Assembly (NCBI RefSeq): GCF_014652235.1
Contig: NZ_BMYK01000007.1
Span: 186,001-250,000 of the forward strand
Origin: Pseudorhodoferax aquiterrae
Lineage (GTDB): Bacteria; Pseudomonadota; Gammaproteobacteria; Burkholderiales; Burkholderiaceae_C
Direction of reading: 5' to 3'
DNA: 64,000 nucleotides
Shown: positions 25,253 through 33,580 of the stretch, in pieces
Position numbering within the stretch: the stretch's first letter is position 1
How the letters are laid out: each line of letters starts with the position of its first letter
Notes under the pieces: generated by a model
Database searches by the model: none
Told to the model about the DNA's origin: nothing
Seen by the model: the letters and a program-made list of their open reading frames with translations, nothing else
Made by a program: the position numbers and the translations under genes

Positions 25253-26617
25253 ATGCTCGAACTTCCCCGCCCGGATTCTGCGCAGCCGACCGTGCCAGCC
25301 GGACCTGCCGTCCCACACGCCCGGTCGCCGCATGCACCATGGCAGCAAGTCTTGCGGCAAGGTTTACCGGCCGCCGACGCGGCCGGCGACGTGCTGCCCG
25401 TGCGCGCCGTGCGGCGCGCGCTGCTGCTCCTCGGGGCGGGCCCGCTGCTGGCCGGCCTGGTGTGGTGGGCGGGTGGAACGGCACCCCCCTCGGCCGGCGC
25501 GCTGGCTTGGCTGGGCGCGCTGTGGCTGGGCTGGACGGGTGGCGTGGCCTGGCTGCTGCGGCGCAGCCGCCGTGCGGAGGCGGTCGTGACGCCGGCCCAC
25601 TGGATGGGCACCGCGGCCCATGCGCTGCGCAACCGCCTGGCTGCGCTGGGCGGGGCCACCGAACTGCTGGCCGTGCCCGATGCCGCGCCGGCCTTGCGTG
25701 CACGCGCGCATGCGATCGCGGCCCTGCAACTGCGTCACCTGGCCGACCTGGCCGGCAACCTGGCCGAACTGGCCGAACTGGCCGAAGCCGGTGCGCCGGG
25801 CGCACACGGCGGGCCGGGCCGCCCGCTGGACCTGGCCACGCTGGCGCTGGCGGCGCTGGATACGCAGCGCCCGGCGGCTGCTGCCGCCGGGCAACTGCTG
25901 CTGCACGCGACGCAGCCGGCGCCGGTGCTCGGCGAGGCGCGTGCGCTGGAGCAGGCGGTGGCGGCGCTGCTGCGCCATGGGTTGGGCCAGCTGCCCGTCG
26001 GTGCGGCCCTGGTGCTGGAGGTGCGCGCGCAGGCTTGCGAGGCCGTGCTGCGCCTGCGCAGCGACCGGTCCGCGCTGGTGCCCACGCCGCAGCGGGCCGC
26101 GCCGCCGACCGACGACCCGGACATGGGCTTGGTGCTGGCGCAGTCCACCGTCGCCCGGCACGGCGGGCGGCTGTCGATCGCCGCGGGCGCGGAGCCGGAC
26201 ATCGAGTTGCGGCTGCCGCTGCACAGTGGCGCGTCGGCCGGTACGCGGCCGCGCGCGGCGGCCGGCCTGCGCCTGCTGCTGGTCGAGGACGTGGCCGGCG
26301 TGCGCGACAGCCTGGCCGCGCAGCTGCGCGGCGAAGGCCATGCCGTCAGCGCCCAGCCGGACGGCGAGGCCGGGCTGCGCAGCCTGCTCGCCGAGTGGCC
26401 TGATGCCGCCGTGGTCGATCTGAGTCTGCCGGGCCTGAGCGCCTGCGCGCTGGCCCGTAGCGCCCGGCGCGCGGGCTACGCGGGCCGCATGGTCGCGATC
26501 GCCGGCTACGAACCCTCGCCCGAGCGGGCCGAGGCCTTGCGCGCCGGCTTCGACGCCTGCGTGAACAAGCCCGTGCGGACGAGCCAGTTGCGCCAGTTGC
26601 TGGCCAGCCGGGGCTGA
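25253..26617 (+). CDS. Membrane protein with degenerate histidine kinase and receiver domain
   Basis: 454 residues. Two hydrophobic helices near residues 52-72 and 80-102. An H-box-like H-A-L-R-N-R-L-A-A-L follows (Pro of the usual H-E-L-R-N-P lost). The ATPase region is decayed: no N box is visible where expected, and only a G2-like D-P-D-M-G-L-V-L-A-Q-S-T-V-A-R-H-G-G-R remains. The receiver is intact (L-L-L-V-E-D, V-V-D-L-S-L-P-G, N-K-P-V) and is plainly a paralogue of the receiver at 16.3 kb. Immediately precedes the NtrC-type regulator (67 bp), so it is its likely partner, perhaps as phosphatase or adaptor. Start uncertain; AGG is adjacent to the ATG. Confidence 0.75.
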   Translation: MLELPRPDSAQPTVPAGPAVPHARSPHAPWQQVLRQGLPAADAAGDVLPVRAVRRALLLLGAGPLLAGLVWWAGGTAPPSAGALAWLGALWLGWTGGVAWLLRRSRRAEAVVTPAHWMGTAAHALRNRLAALGGATELLAVPDAAPALRARAHAIAALQLRHLADLAGNLAELAELAEAGAPGAHGGPGRPLDLATLALAALDTQRPAAAAAGQLLLHATQPAPVLGEARALEQAVAALLRHGLGQLPVGAALVLEVRAQACEAVLRLRSDRSALVPTPQRAAPPTDDPDMGLVLAQSTVARHGGRLSIAAGAEPDIELRLPLHSGASAGTRPRAAAGLRLLLVEDVAGVRDSLAAQLRGEGHAVSAQPDGEAGLRSLLAEWPDAAVVDLSLPGLSACALARSARRAGYAGRMVAIAGYEPSPERAEALRAGFDACVNKPVRTSQLRQLLASRG

Positions 26618-26684
26618 CAGCTGGTTACAGCCATGCCGTACGAAGTTTCGATAATCACAATTTTTGTGTCGCAGAGGGAGTCCC

Positions 26685-28037
<1,353 letters not shown>

Positions 28038-28042
28038 GGCGG

Positions 28043-28060
28043 GCATGGCTCTGTCCATGC
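28043..28060 (+). terminator. Hairpin after the NtrC-type gene
   Basis: GCATGG-CTCTGT-CCATGC gives a 6-bp stem six bases past the stop. No T tract; weak support. Confidence 0.25.
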
Positions 28061-28163
28061 GCTGGCGCGCCATTCGCAGGGCACGAAACCGGGTCGCAAG
28101 GCGCAGCAGTCGAGCACGCGGAAACCCTTGCGGGTCGGCGCGCTGGCCGGTGGAGAGGAGTTC

Positions 28164-29315
28164 ATGGCGGTGCTCCGGGATTCTTGTGCGCCGGGAGCCA
28201 GCAATTGGCGTGCCGGTGTGCCGCGGGCATGCCGCTTGCCGCACCGTGCCACCTTGCCTACCGACCTGCCCATTCCGATTCCCCGCCGCGTGGCCGTGTT
28301 CCGCGCCCTCGTGCTCGGCGACATGCTGTGCGCCACGCCCGCGCTGCGTGCCATGCGCCACGCCTGGCCGCAGGCGCAGCTGACGCTGGTGGGCCTGCCC
28401 TGGGCCGCAGAACTGGCGGCGCGGCTGGACAGCGTGGACGACTTCATCGCACTGCCGGGCTACCCGGGCCTGCCCGAGATCCCCTGCACGGTGACGCAGT
28501 TGCCGGCCTTCCTGCAGACGGTGCAGGCGCGCGATTTCGACCTGGCGCTGCAGCTGCACGGCAGCGGCGGCATCGTCAACCCGCTGGTGGCCAGCTTCGG
28601 CGCGCGGGCCACGGCGGGCTTTTACGACGACTGCGCCTGGGTGCCGCCGGCGGACCGTGCGCGCTGGCGGCGCTGGCCGCAGCAGGGCCACGAGATCGAG
28701 CGGCTGCTCGCGCTGACCGACCACCTGGGCCTGCCGCGCCAGGGGCTGGCGCTGGACTTTCCGCTGCGCCCGGCCGACCACGCGGCGGCGCGCGCGCTGC
28801 TGGCGCCGCTGCCGGCGGGCACCGCCTACGCCGTGGTGCACGCCGGCGCGCAGCTGCCCTCGCGGCGCTGGGCGCCGGAGCGTTTTGCCGCCGTGGCGCG
28901 CCACCTGGCCGGGCAGGGCCTGCACCCCGTGCTGACTGGCGGCGCGGGCGAGGCCGCGCTCACGCGCGCGCTGGCCAAGGCCGCGGGCGTGCCCTGCCTC
29001 GACCTGGCCGGCCGGACCACGCTGTGGACGCTGGGCGCACTGGTCGATGGCGCCGCCTGCGTGGTCTGCAACGACACCGGCATCTCGCACATCGCGGCCG
29101 CGCGCGGCCGGCCCAGCGTGGTCGTGAGTTCAGGGGCCAACGTGCGGCGCTGGGCCCCGCTGGACGCCGCGCGCCACCGCGTGCTCGCGCAGGACCTGCC
29201 GTGCCGGCCCTGCGCCCATGCCGTCTGCCCCTACGACCATGGCTGCGCCACGGCCATCAGCGTGCCGCAAGTTCTGGCGGCGTTGCCGCCGGTCCTGCCG
29301 CTGCCGGTGCCCTGA
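28164..29315 (+). CDS. Glycosyltransferase family 9 (heptosyltransferase-like)
   Basis: Up to 383 residues. The GT9 N-terminal strand R-R-V-A-V-F-R-A-L-V-L-G-D-M-L-C-A-T-P begins only ~42 residues into the frame; the donor motif V-C-N-D-T-G-I-S-H-I-A-A-A and the C-terminal C-R-P-C-A-H-A-V-C-P cluster are present. The ATG at 28164 has GGAGAGGAG in front, but sigma-54 element P7 lies inside the frame at 28225-28240. If P7 is used, the start would be the TTG at 28254 or the GTG at 28290, both better fits to family length. Convergent with the GmhB-like gene, overlapping by 59 bp. Probably adds a heptose or related sugar. Confidence 0.85.
   Translation: MAVLRDSCAPGASNWRAGVPRACRLPHRATLPTDLPIPIPRRVAVFRALVLGDMLCATPALRAMRHAWPQAQLTLVGLPWAAELAARLDSVDDFIALPGYPGLPEIPCTVTQLPAFLQTVQARDFDLALQLHGSGGIVNPLVASFGARATAGFYDDCAWVPPADRARWRRWPQQGHEIERLLALTDHLGLPRQGLALDFPLRPADHAAARALLAPLPAGTAYAVVHAGAQLPSRRWAPERFAAVARHLAGQGLHPVLTGGAGEAALTRALAKAAGVPCLDLAGRTTLWTLGALVDGAACVVCNDTGISHIAAARGRPSVVVSSGANVRRWAPLDAARHRVLAQDLPCRPCAHAVCPYDHGCATAISVPQVLAALPPVLPLPVP
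28225..28240 (+). promoter_or_regulatory. Sigma-54 promoter P7 (GT9)
   Basis: GGGCATG-CCGC-TTGCC, GG (28226-28227) and GC (28238-28239) 12 bp apart. Predicted +1 near 28251, three bases before an in-frame TTG of the GT9 gene. Confidence 0.5.
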
Positions 29316-29871
29316 CGATCTGCCGTGCCGCGTCGTGCAGGTTGGTGGCACGCGCATGCGGCGTGCGCCAGGGGCCGTCCTGCCACAGCGTCTCGTTGCC
29401 AACGTCCAGCAGCACGCTGCGGCAGCCGGCGCGCTGGCCGGCCTCCACGTCGTCCAGGATGTCGCCCACCATCCAGCTGCGCGCGAGGTCCAGCCCGTGC
29501 GCGCGTGCGGCCTGCTGCAACAGGCCCGGCGCCGGCTTGCGGCAACTGCAGGGCGGCCCGGCCGCCGGGTCCGGTGCGTGCGGGCAGGCGTAGAAGCCCG
29601 TCAGCGGCACGCCGGCACGCGCCAGCCGGCGCGCCAGCGCCTGGCGCAGACGCAGCAGCGCGTCGAGGTCGAAGTAGCCCAGCGCGACGCCGGGCTGGTT
29701 GGTCACCACGACGATGCGAAAGCCGTGCGCATGCAGCATGCGCAGCCCGTCCAGCGCGCCGGCGGTGAAGGACATGCGGGCCGGATCCACGTTGTACGGC
29801 CGGTCCTCGACCAGGGTGCCGTCCTTGTCCACGAACACGGCGGGGTCGCCCGGCTGGTCGCTCAGGGCCAT
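29257..29871 (-). CDS. gmhB: HAD-family heptose bisphosphate phosphatase-like protein
   Basis: 204 residues. The HAD motif V-F-V-D-K-D-G-T-L-V-E-D holds the nucleophile and acid Asp pair; V-V-T-N-Q-P-G-V-A is motif II; C-P-H then C-S-C-R-K-P form the zinc loop and motif III typical of GmhB/HisB-N phosphatases; G-D-I-L-D-D-V-E-A-G is motif IV. The family removes the 7-phosphate (GmhB) in ADP-heptose synthesis. The extra residues between C-P-H and C-S-C and the ~30-residue tail are unusual. Start ATG 29871 overlaps the SDR stop. Faces a heptosyltransferase-like gene, supporting a heptose role. Confidence 0.82.
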   Translation of the reverse strand: MALSDQPGDPAVFVDKDGTLVEDRPYNVDPARMSFTAGALDGLRMLHAHGFRIVVVTNQPGVALGYFDLDALLRLRQALARRLARAGVPLTGFYACPHAPDPAAGPPCSCRKPAPGLLQQAARAHGLDLARSWMVGDILDDVEAGQRAGCRSVLLDVGNETLWQDGPWRTPHARATNLHDAARQIVRAPAAAGPAATPPELAAR

Positions 29872-30620
29872 GAACTCTCCTGCTCGGGCAGCACCATGAT
29901 CTCGGCCACCACCGAGCCGCGCGGCATGGCCAGCATGAACTGCACGGCGGCTGCGACCTGGGCCGGGTCCTGCAGCCTGGACGGATCCAGGTCGGGGAAG
30001 CGGTCGAGCAGGAACGGTGTGCGCATGCCGCCGGCGACCACCGTGCCGACGCGGATGCCGGCACCGCGCAGCTCGGCGTGCAGCGCGCGCGACAGGCCCA
30101 GCAGGCCCCACTTGCTGGCGTGGTAGGCGCTGGCGTTGGGCCAGCTGCGCAGCGCCGCGGTGGAGGCGATGTTGACGATCTGGCCGCCGCGGCCCGCGTC
30201 GGCCGCACGCAGCCAGGGCAGGGCGGCCTTGGCCAGGTGAAAGGGCCCGAGCAGGTTGGTGCCCAGCACGCGCTGCCAGGCGCCGACCTCGATCTCGTCC
30301 AGCGGCGCCGTCACGTCGGTGCCGGCGTTGTTGACCAGGGCGCCGATGCCGCCGAAGCGTTCGGCCAGCTGCGCCACCGCGCGCTCGGCCGCCGCGAAGT
30401 CGCCCACCTCGGCCTGCAGCACCAGCGTGCTGCCGCCGCCGGGGTCGAGCTCCTCGGCGAGCGCCTGGGCGCGTTGGCCGGCCACGTCGAGCAGGCCCAC
30501 GCGCCAGCCCGCGGCATGGCAGCTGCGCGCGATCGCTGCGCCCAGGCCGCTGCCTGCGCCTGTGACGAGCGCGCAGGGCGGGGGAGAAGGAGAGTCCGGG
30601 TGGGAAGCGGTCGCTTGCAT
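29862..30620 (-). CDS. Short-chain dehydrogenase/reductase
   Basis: 252 residues from the ATG at 30620. T-G-A-G-S-G-L-G-A-A-I-A (cofactor), N-N-A-G-T-D, I-A-S-T-A-A and Y-H-A-S-K (catalytic) are all present, so it should be active. The C-terminus lacks the usual D-G-G end and runs to V-A-E-I-M-V-L-P-E-Q. It is the first gene of the SDR-gmhB pair, with sigma-54 element P8 just upstream; it may act on a sugar or other intermediate of the glycan pathway, but the substrate is unknown. Confidence 0.87.
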   Translation of the reverse strand: MQATASHPDSPSPPPCALVTGAGSGLGAAIARSCHAAGWRVGLLDVAGQRAQALAEELDPGGGSTLVLQAEVGDFAAAERAVAQLAERFGGIGALVNNAGTDVTAPLDEIEVGAWQRVLGTNLLGPFHLAKAALPWLRAADAGRGGQIVNIASTAALRSWPNASAYHASKWGLLGLSRALHAELRGAGIRVGTVVAGGMRTPFLLDRFPDLDPSRLQDPAQVAAAVQFMLAMPRGSVVAEIMVLPEQESSWP

Positions 30621-30651
30621 GGAGGCTCGCAGGGTGGAAAGCCAGCTCCAA

Positions 30652-30667
30652 GGCAAACGGCGTGCCT
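30652..30667 (-). promoter_or_regulatory. Sigma-54 promoter P8 (SDR-gmhB)
   Basis: Minus strand AGGCACG-CCGT-TTGCC, GG and GC 12 bp apart; predicted +1 near 30641, leader ~21 nt. Confidence 0.6.
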
Positions 30668-30813
30668 GGCCGGTGTCGCTTGCCGGTTTCCGCAGGGCTT
30701 GCCGCAAATCTTGCGGCGCCGCGGCGTGCGCGCAGCGGCCCGGGCCGCCGCGTGTCTCCGGCGCCCTGGGGCGACGGGCGCAGTCGTTTCCAGGTGTCAC
30801 AGGCGCCGCGCGG

Positions 30814-30829
30814 CGGCACGGCGCTTGCG
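30814..30829 (+). promoter_or_regulatory. Sigma-54 promoter P9 (rpoN paralogue)
   Basis: CGGCACG-GCGC-TTGCG, GG (30815-30816) and GC (30827-30828) 12 bp apart; predicted +1 near 30840, leader ~27 nt to ATG 30867. If real, the sigma-54 gene is autoregulated or driven by another RpoN. Confidence 0.6.
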
Positions 30830-30866
30830 GTGCAGGCCTTAGTCGTCACCAACGGTACGCCCCACC

Positions 30867-32255
30867 ATGCTCCAACCTGCTCTCCAGCACCAGGCCCAGC
30901 CGCAGTTCTCGGTACGCCAGCAGCGCGCCGTGCAATTGCTGCAGATGCCCAACCTCGAGTTCGCCGCCAGCATCGACGCCTGCCTGGCCAGCAACCCCTT
31001 CCTGGAAATCGACGAGCAGGCCCCGCCACCGGCCGCCGCGCACGAGGAGGCCCAGGCCGCCGCCGCCGGCCAGCTCTGGGGCGCATCGATCGGCGCGCGC
31101 CAGCGTCCGCGCAGCGGCGATGGCGACCTGGACGCCCTGGCCTTCGTGGCAGCGCCGACCAGCCTGCGCGACCACCTGCACGGCCAGCTGCGCCTGCTGC
31201 GCCTGGACGACCGCGCCTTCATGTTGGCCAGCCTGCTCTGCGAAGCGCTGGACGATGACGGCTACCTGCGCGTGGACCCCGCCGAACTGGCGGCCCTGGG
31301 CGAGCTGCAGCCTGCCCCCACGGCCGCCGAGTGCGATGCCGCGCTGGCCTGCGTGCAGGCGCTGGATCCGCCCGGCGTGGGCGCACGCAACCTCGTGGAG
31401 TGCCTGCAGCTGCAGCTGGCCAGCCATCCCGACGCGCAGGAACGCCAGCTGTGCGCGCGCCTGCTGACCGACGCCGAGCCCGCCCTGCGCGGCGGCGACG
31501 TGGCGCGCTGCGCCCGCGTGCTGGGCTGCAGCGCCGCCACCGTGCAGCGCCTGCTGCGGCTGTTGCGCGGGCTGGACCCGCACCCGGGCTGGCGCCACGG
31601 CGGCGAGCCCGTGCGCTATGTGGTGCCCGACGTGCTGGCGCGCCGCACGCGCACGGGCTGGACGGCGCAGCTCAACGAAGCCGTGGTGCCGCGCGTGCAG
31701 CTGCATCGCGGCTATGCCGAGCTGTACCGCCAGCACCGCGGCGCCGCCGCACCGGCGCTGGCGGGCCAGCTGCAGGAGGCGCGCTGGACGCTGCGCAACG
31801 TGGAGCAGCGCTTCTCCACCATCCTTGCCGTGGCCCAGGCCATCGTGCGCCGGCAACAGCGCTTCCTGGAACACGGCGCGCTGGCCATGCAGCCGATGGT
31901 GCTGCGCCAGATCGCCGAGGAGCTGGGCATGCACGAGTCCACCGTCTCGCGCGTGACGCACCAGAAGTTCATCGCCACGCCCTCGGGCACCTTCGAGCTC
32001 GGCTACTTCTTCTCGCGCGGCCTGCCGGTGGCCGGCGGCGGGCAATGCTCGCCGACGGCGGTGCGCGAGCTCGTGCACGAGATCATCGTGCGCGAGCACG
32101 GCCAGCCGTTGTCGGACGTGGCCATCGCGCTGCAGCTGGCGCGCCGCGGCATCCGCGTGGCGCGCCGCACGGTCACCAAGTACCGCCAGCAGCTGGGCCT
32201 GGGCACGGCCGGCCTGCGCGCAACCCGGGCCATGGCCCAAGGAGCATCGGCATGA
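30867..32255 (+). CDS. rpoN: RNA polymerase sigma-54 factor
   Basis: 462 residues. Region I is Gln-rich as required (F-S-V-R-Q-Q-R-A-V-Q-L-L-Q-M-P-N-L-E-F), followed by a short acidic/Ala-rich region II, the core-binding domain and the DNA-binding domain. The RpoN box reads A-R-R-T-V-T-K-Y-R-Q (residues 432-441; consensus has A or similar at the sixth position), recognising the -24 GG. M-H-E-S-T-V-S-R-V-T is the conserved HTH. All elements needed for function are present. It is not beside the housekeeping rpoN neighbours (lptB, hpf, ptsN), so I infer a second, regulon-specific sigma-54. The stop overlaps the next ATG (ATGA). Confidence 0.95.
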   Translation: MLQPALQHQAQPQFSVRQQRAVQLLQMPNLEFAASIDACLASNPFLEIDEQAPPPAAAHEEAQAAAAGQLWGASIGARQRPRSGDGDLDALAFVAAPTSLRDHLHGQLRLLRLDDRAFMLASLLCEALDDDGYLRVDPAELAALGELQPAPTAAECDAALACVQALDPPGVGARNLVECLQLQLASHPDAQERQLCARLLTDAEPALRGGDVARCARVLGCSAATVQRLLRLLRGLDPHPGWRHGGEPVRYVVPDVLARRTRTGWTAQLNEAVVPRVQLHRGYAELYRQHRGAAAPALAGQLQEARWTLRNVEQRFSTILAVAQAIVRRQQRFLEHGALAMQPMVLRQIAEELGMHESTVSRVTHQKFIATPSGTFELGYFFSRGLPVAGGGQCSPTAVRELVHEIIVREHGQPLSDVAIALQLARRGIRVARRTVTKYRQQLGLGTAGLRATRAMAQGASA

Positions 32256-32524
32256 GCAGCACTTCCCCCAAAGACAGTGGCGCGGGCACCCGTCCCGTGA
32301 CCGACGGTACCGTGGCCAACATCGGTGCCGGCGGCGCGCTCGCGACCGGCCGGGCCGCCACGGGCGAACCCAACAACGGTCCGGCCCATCCCGAGCGCAT
32401 GCAGGACAAGGCATCGGATGCGGCGGGCGAGCGCCTGGACGATTCGGTGCCGCTGGGCCTGCACGGCGACAAGAGGCCGCAGGCCAACACCGAGCCGCCC
32501 GAACACGGGGCACCGCCCCGCTGA
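32252..32524 (+). CDS. Small disordered hydrophilic protein coupled to rpoN
   Basis: 90 residues from an ATG overlapping the rpoN stop, with AAGGAG seven bases upstream. Composition is rich in Gly, Ala, Asp, Pro and lacks hydrophobic stretches, so it is probably intrinsically disordered. No family recognised. Coupling to rpoN suggests co-expression at similar levels; a stress-protectant role or an anti-sigma-like partner is speculation. Confidence 0.75.
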   Translation: MSSTSPKDSGAGTRPVTDGTVANIGAGGALATGRAATGEPNNGPAHPERMQDKASDAAGERLDDSVPLGLHGDKRPQANTEPPEHGAPPR

Positions 32525-32543
32525 ACCGGCGCCCGGCCGGCGC

Positions 32544-32559
32544 TGGAATGCCGATTGCC
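32544..32559 (+). promoter_or_regulatory. Sigma-54-like promoter P10 (lipoprotein)
   Basis: TGGAATG-CCGA-TTGCC, GG (32545-32546) and GC (32557-32558) 12 bp apart; one deviation in the -24 box (A for C). Predicted +1 near 32570. Confidence 0.5.
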
Positions 32560-32596
32560 TGCTGCAGTGCGACCTTTGGAACTTCAGGAGACCCGC

Positions 32597-32842
32597 ATGC
32601 CACACCTCTCCCGCATCCGCGCCATGGCACTTGCTGCCGCGGCCACGCTGGCCCTGGGCGCCTGCCAGCGCAACGAGGCGCCCGCGCCGGCCAGCCCGTC
32701 GGCGCCGGCCACACCGGCGCCGCAGCAGAGCCCGCCTCCGACGGCGCCGAGCGCGCCCGCGTCCGCGCCCGAGGCGGGGCCCACGCCGGCGCCCGCCAGT
32801 CCCACGGCGCCCACGCCGCCGGCCGCGCCGAGCAGTTCCTGA
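32597..32842 (+). CDS. Small Pro/Ala-rich lipoprotein
   Basis: 81 residues with AGGAG before the ATG. The N-terminus has a lipoprotein signal peptide: M-P-H-L-S-R-I-R, a hydrophobic A-L-A-A-A-A-T-L-A-L core and the lipobox L-A-L-G-A-C, so Cys23 should be lipidated. The mature part is almost entirely Pro, Ala and Ser, a flexible periplasmic linker without a folded domain. Function unknown. It precedes the hemerythrin gene by 79 bp and may share its transcript. Confidence 0.8.
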   Translation: MPHLSRIRAMALAAAATLALGACQRNEAPAPASPSAPATPAPQQSPPPTAPSAPASAPEAGPTPAPASPTAPTPPAAPSSS

Positions 32843-32921
32843 ACACCCGCCACCCGACCCGCCGCCGGCCTTTGGTCCGGCAGCGGCAAGGCGTGCAGCA
32901 CCACATCCGCGGAGACCCACG

Positions 32922-33521
32922 ATGACCCCCTGGAGCGCGCAGCTGTTGCCCACGGCAACCAACATGGTCCGGCTGGACCACACCCACGTGCTGTCGACCT
33001 TCCACCAGTACAAGGCCAGCGCGCCGGCGCGCGTGCGCATCGGCCTGGCCAACACCATCTGCCTGGCGCTGGAGGTGCATGCGCAGCTGGAAGAGGAGAT
33101 CTTCTACCCGGCCGTGCGCGAGGTGGCGCCGGAGCTCGTGGTGGACAGCGCGGCCGAACACCAGCAGATGCGCGAGGCCATCGCGCGCCTGCGCCGATGC
33201 GACGCCGAGGACCCGGACCATGAAGAGCAGCTGATGGCCCTCATGCGCCTGGTCATGCACCATGTGGCCGACGAGGAGACGCTGGTGTTGCCGGCGGCCG
33301 AGCGCTTGCTGCCCGGGCGGCTCGGCGAGATCGGTCTGCAGATGACGCGCCGGCGTATCGCGCTGGTCGCGCCGCGCAGCGGCGAGATCGCGCTGAACCT
33401 GGGCCGGGCCGCCTCCGGCAACAAGCTGCTGCTGGCCGGCGGCGCGGTGGCCGCGCTGGGCCTGCTCATGCTGGGCCGCCGGGCGGGCTGGCAGGCCATG
33501 CGGTCCGCGTCGCGCGACTGA
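32922..33521 (+). CDS. Hemerythrin HHE-domain protein with C-terminal membrane anchor
   Basis: 199 residues. The diiron-ligand pattern is visible: L-D-H-T-H-V (His), C-L-A-L-E-V-H-A-Q-L-E-E-E-I-F-Y-P (His and Glu), E-H-Q-Q-M and M-H-H-V-A-D-E-E. A hydrophobic helix near residues 168-186 (L-L-L-A-G-G-A-V-A-A-L-G-L-L-M-L) suggests the protein is tail-anchored in the inner membrane, domain on the cytoplasmic side. HHE proteins bind O2 or respond to NO/oxygen and iron-sulphur damage. GGAG precedes the ATG. Last gene of the sigma-54 region. Confidence 0.87.
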   Translation: MTPWSAQLLPTATNMVRLDHTHVLSTFHQYKASAPARVRIGLANTICLALEVHAQLEEEIFYPAVREVAPELVVDSAAEHQQMREAIARLRRCDAEDPDHEEQLMALMRLVMHHVADEETLVLPAAERLLPGRLGEIGLQMTRRRIALVAPRSGEIALNLGRAASGNKLLLAGGAVAALGLLMLGRRAGWQAMRSASRD

Positions 33522-33547
33522 CGGGGCGGCGCACTTTCCCGGTGGGC

Positions 33548-33567
33548 GCCGTGAAGCGCCTCACGGC
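33548..33567 (+). terminator. Bidirectional hairpin between hemerythrin and MCP genes
   Basis: GCCGTGA-AGCGCC-TCACGGC, a 7-bp perfect stem in the 59-bp gap between two convergent genes. No T tract. Confidence 0.5.
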
Positions 33568-33580
33568 CGGCCGAACGCCG

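Noticed and set aside
26630..26684. Sigma-54 promoter TGGTTACAGCCATGC upstream of the NtrC-type gene
   Set aside because: The 12-bp spacing is right, but the boxes (TGGTTAC, ATGC) are poor; a sigma-70-type GATAAT is at least as likely.
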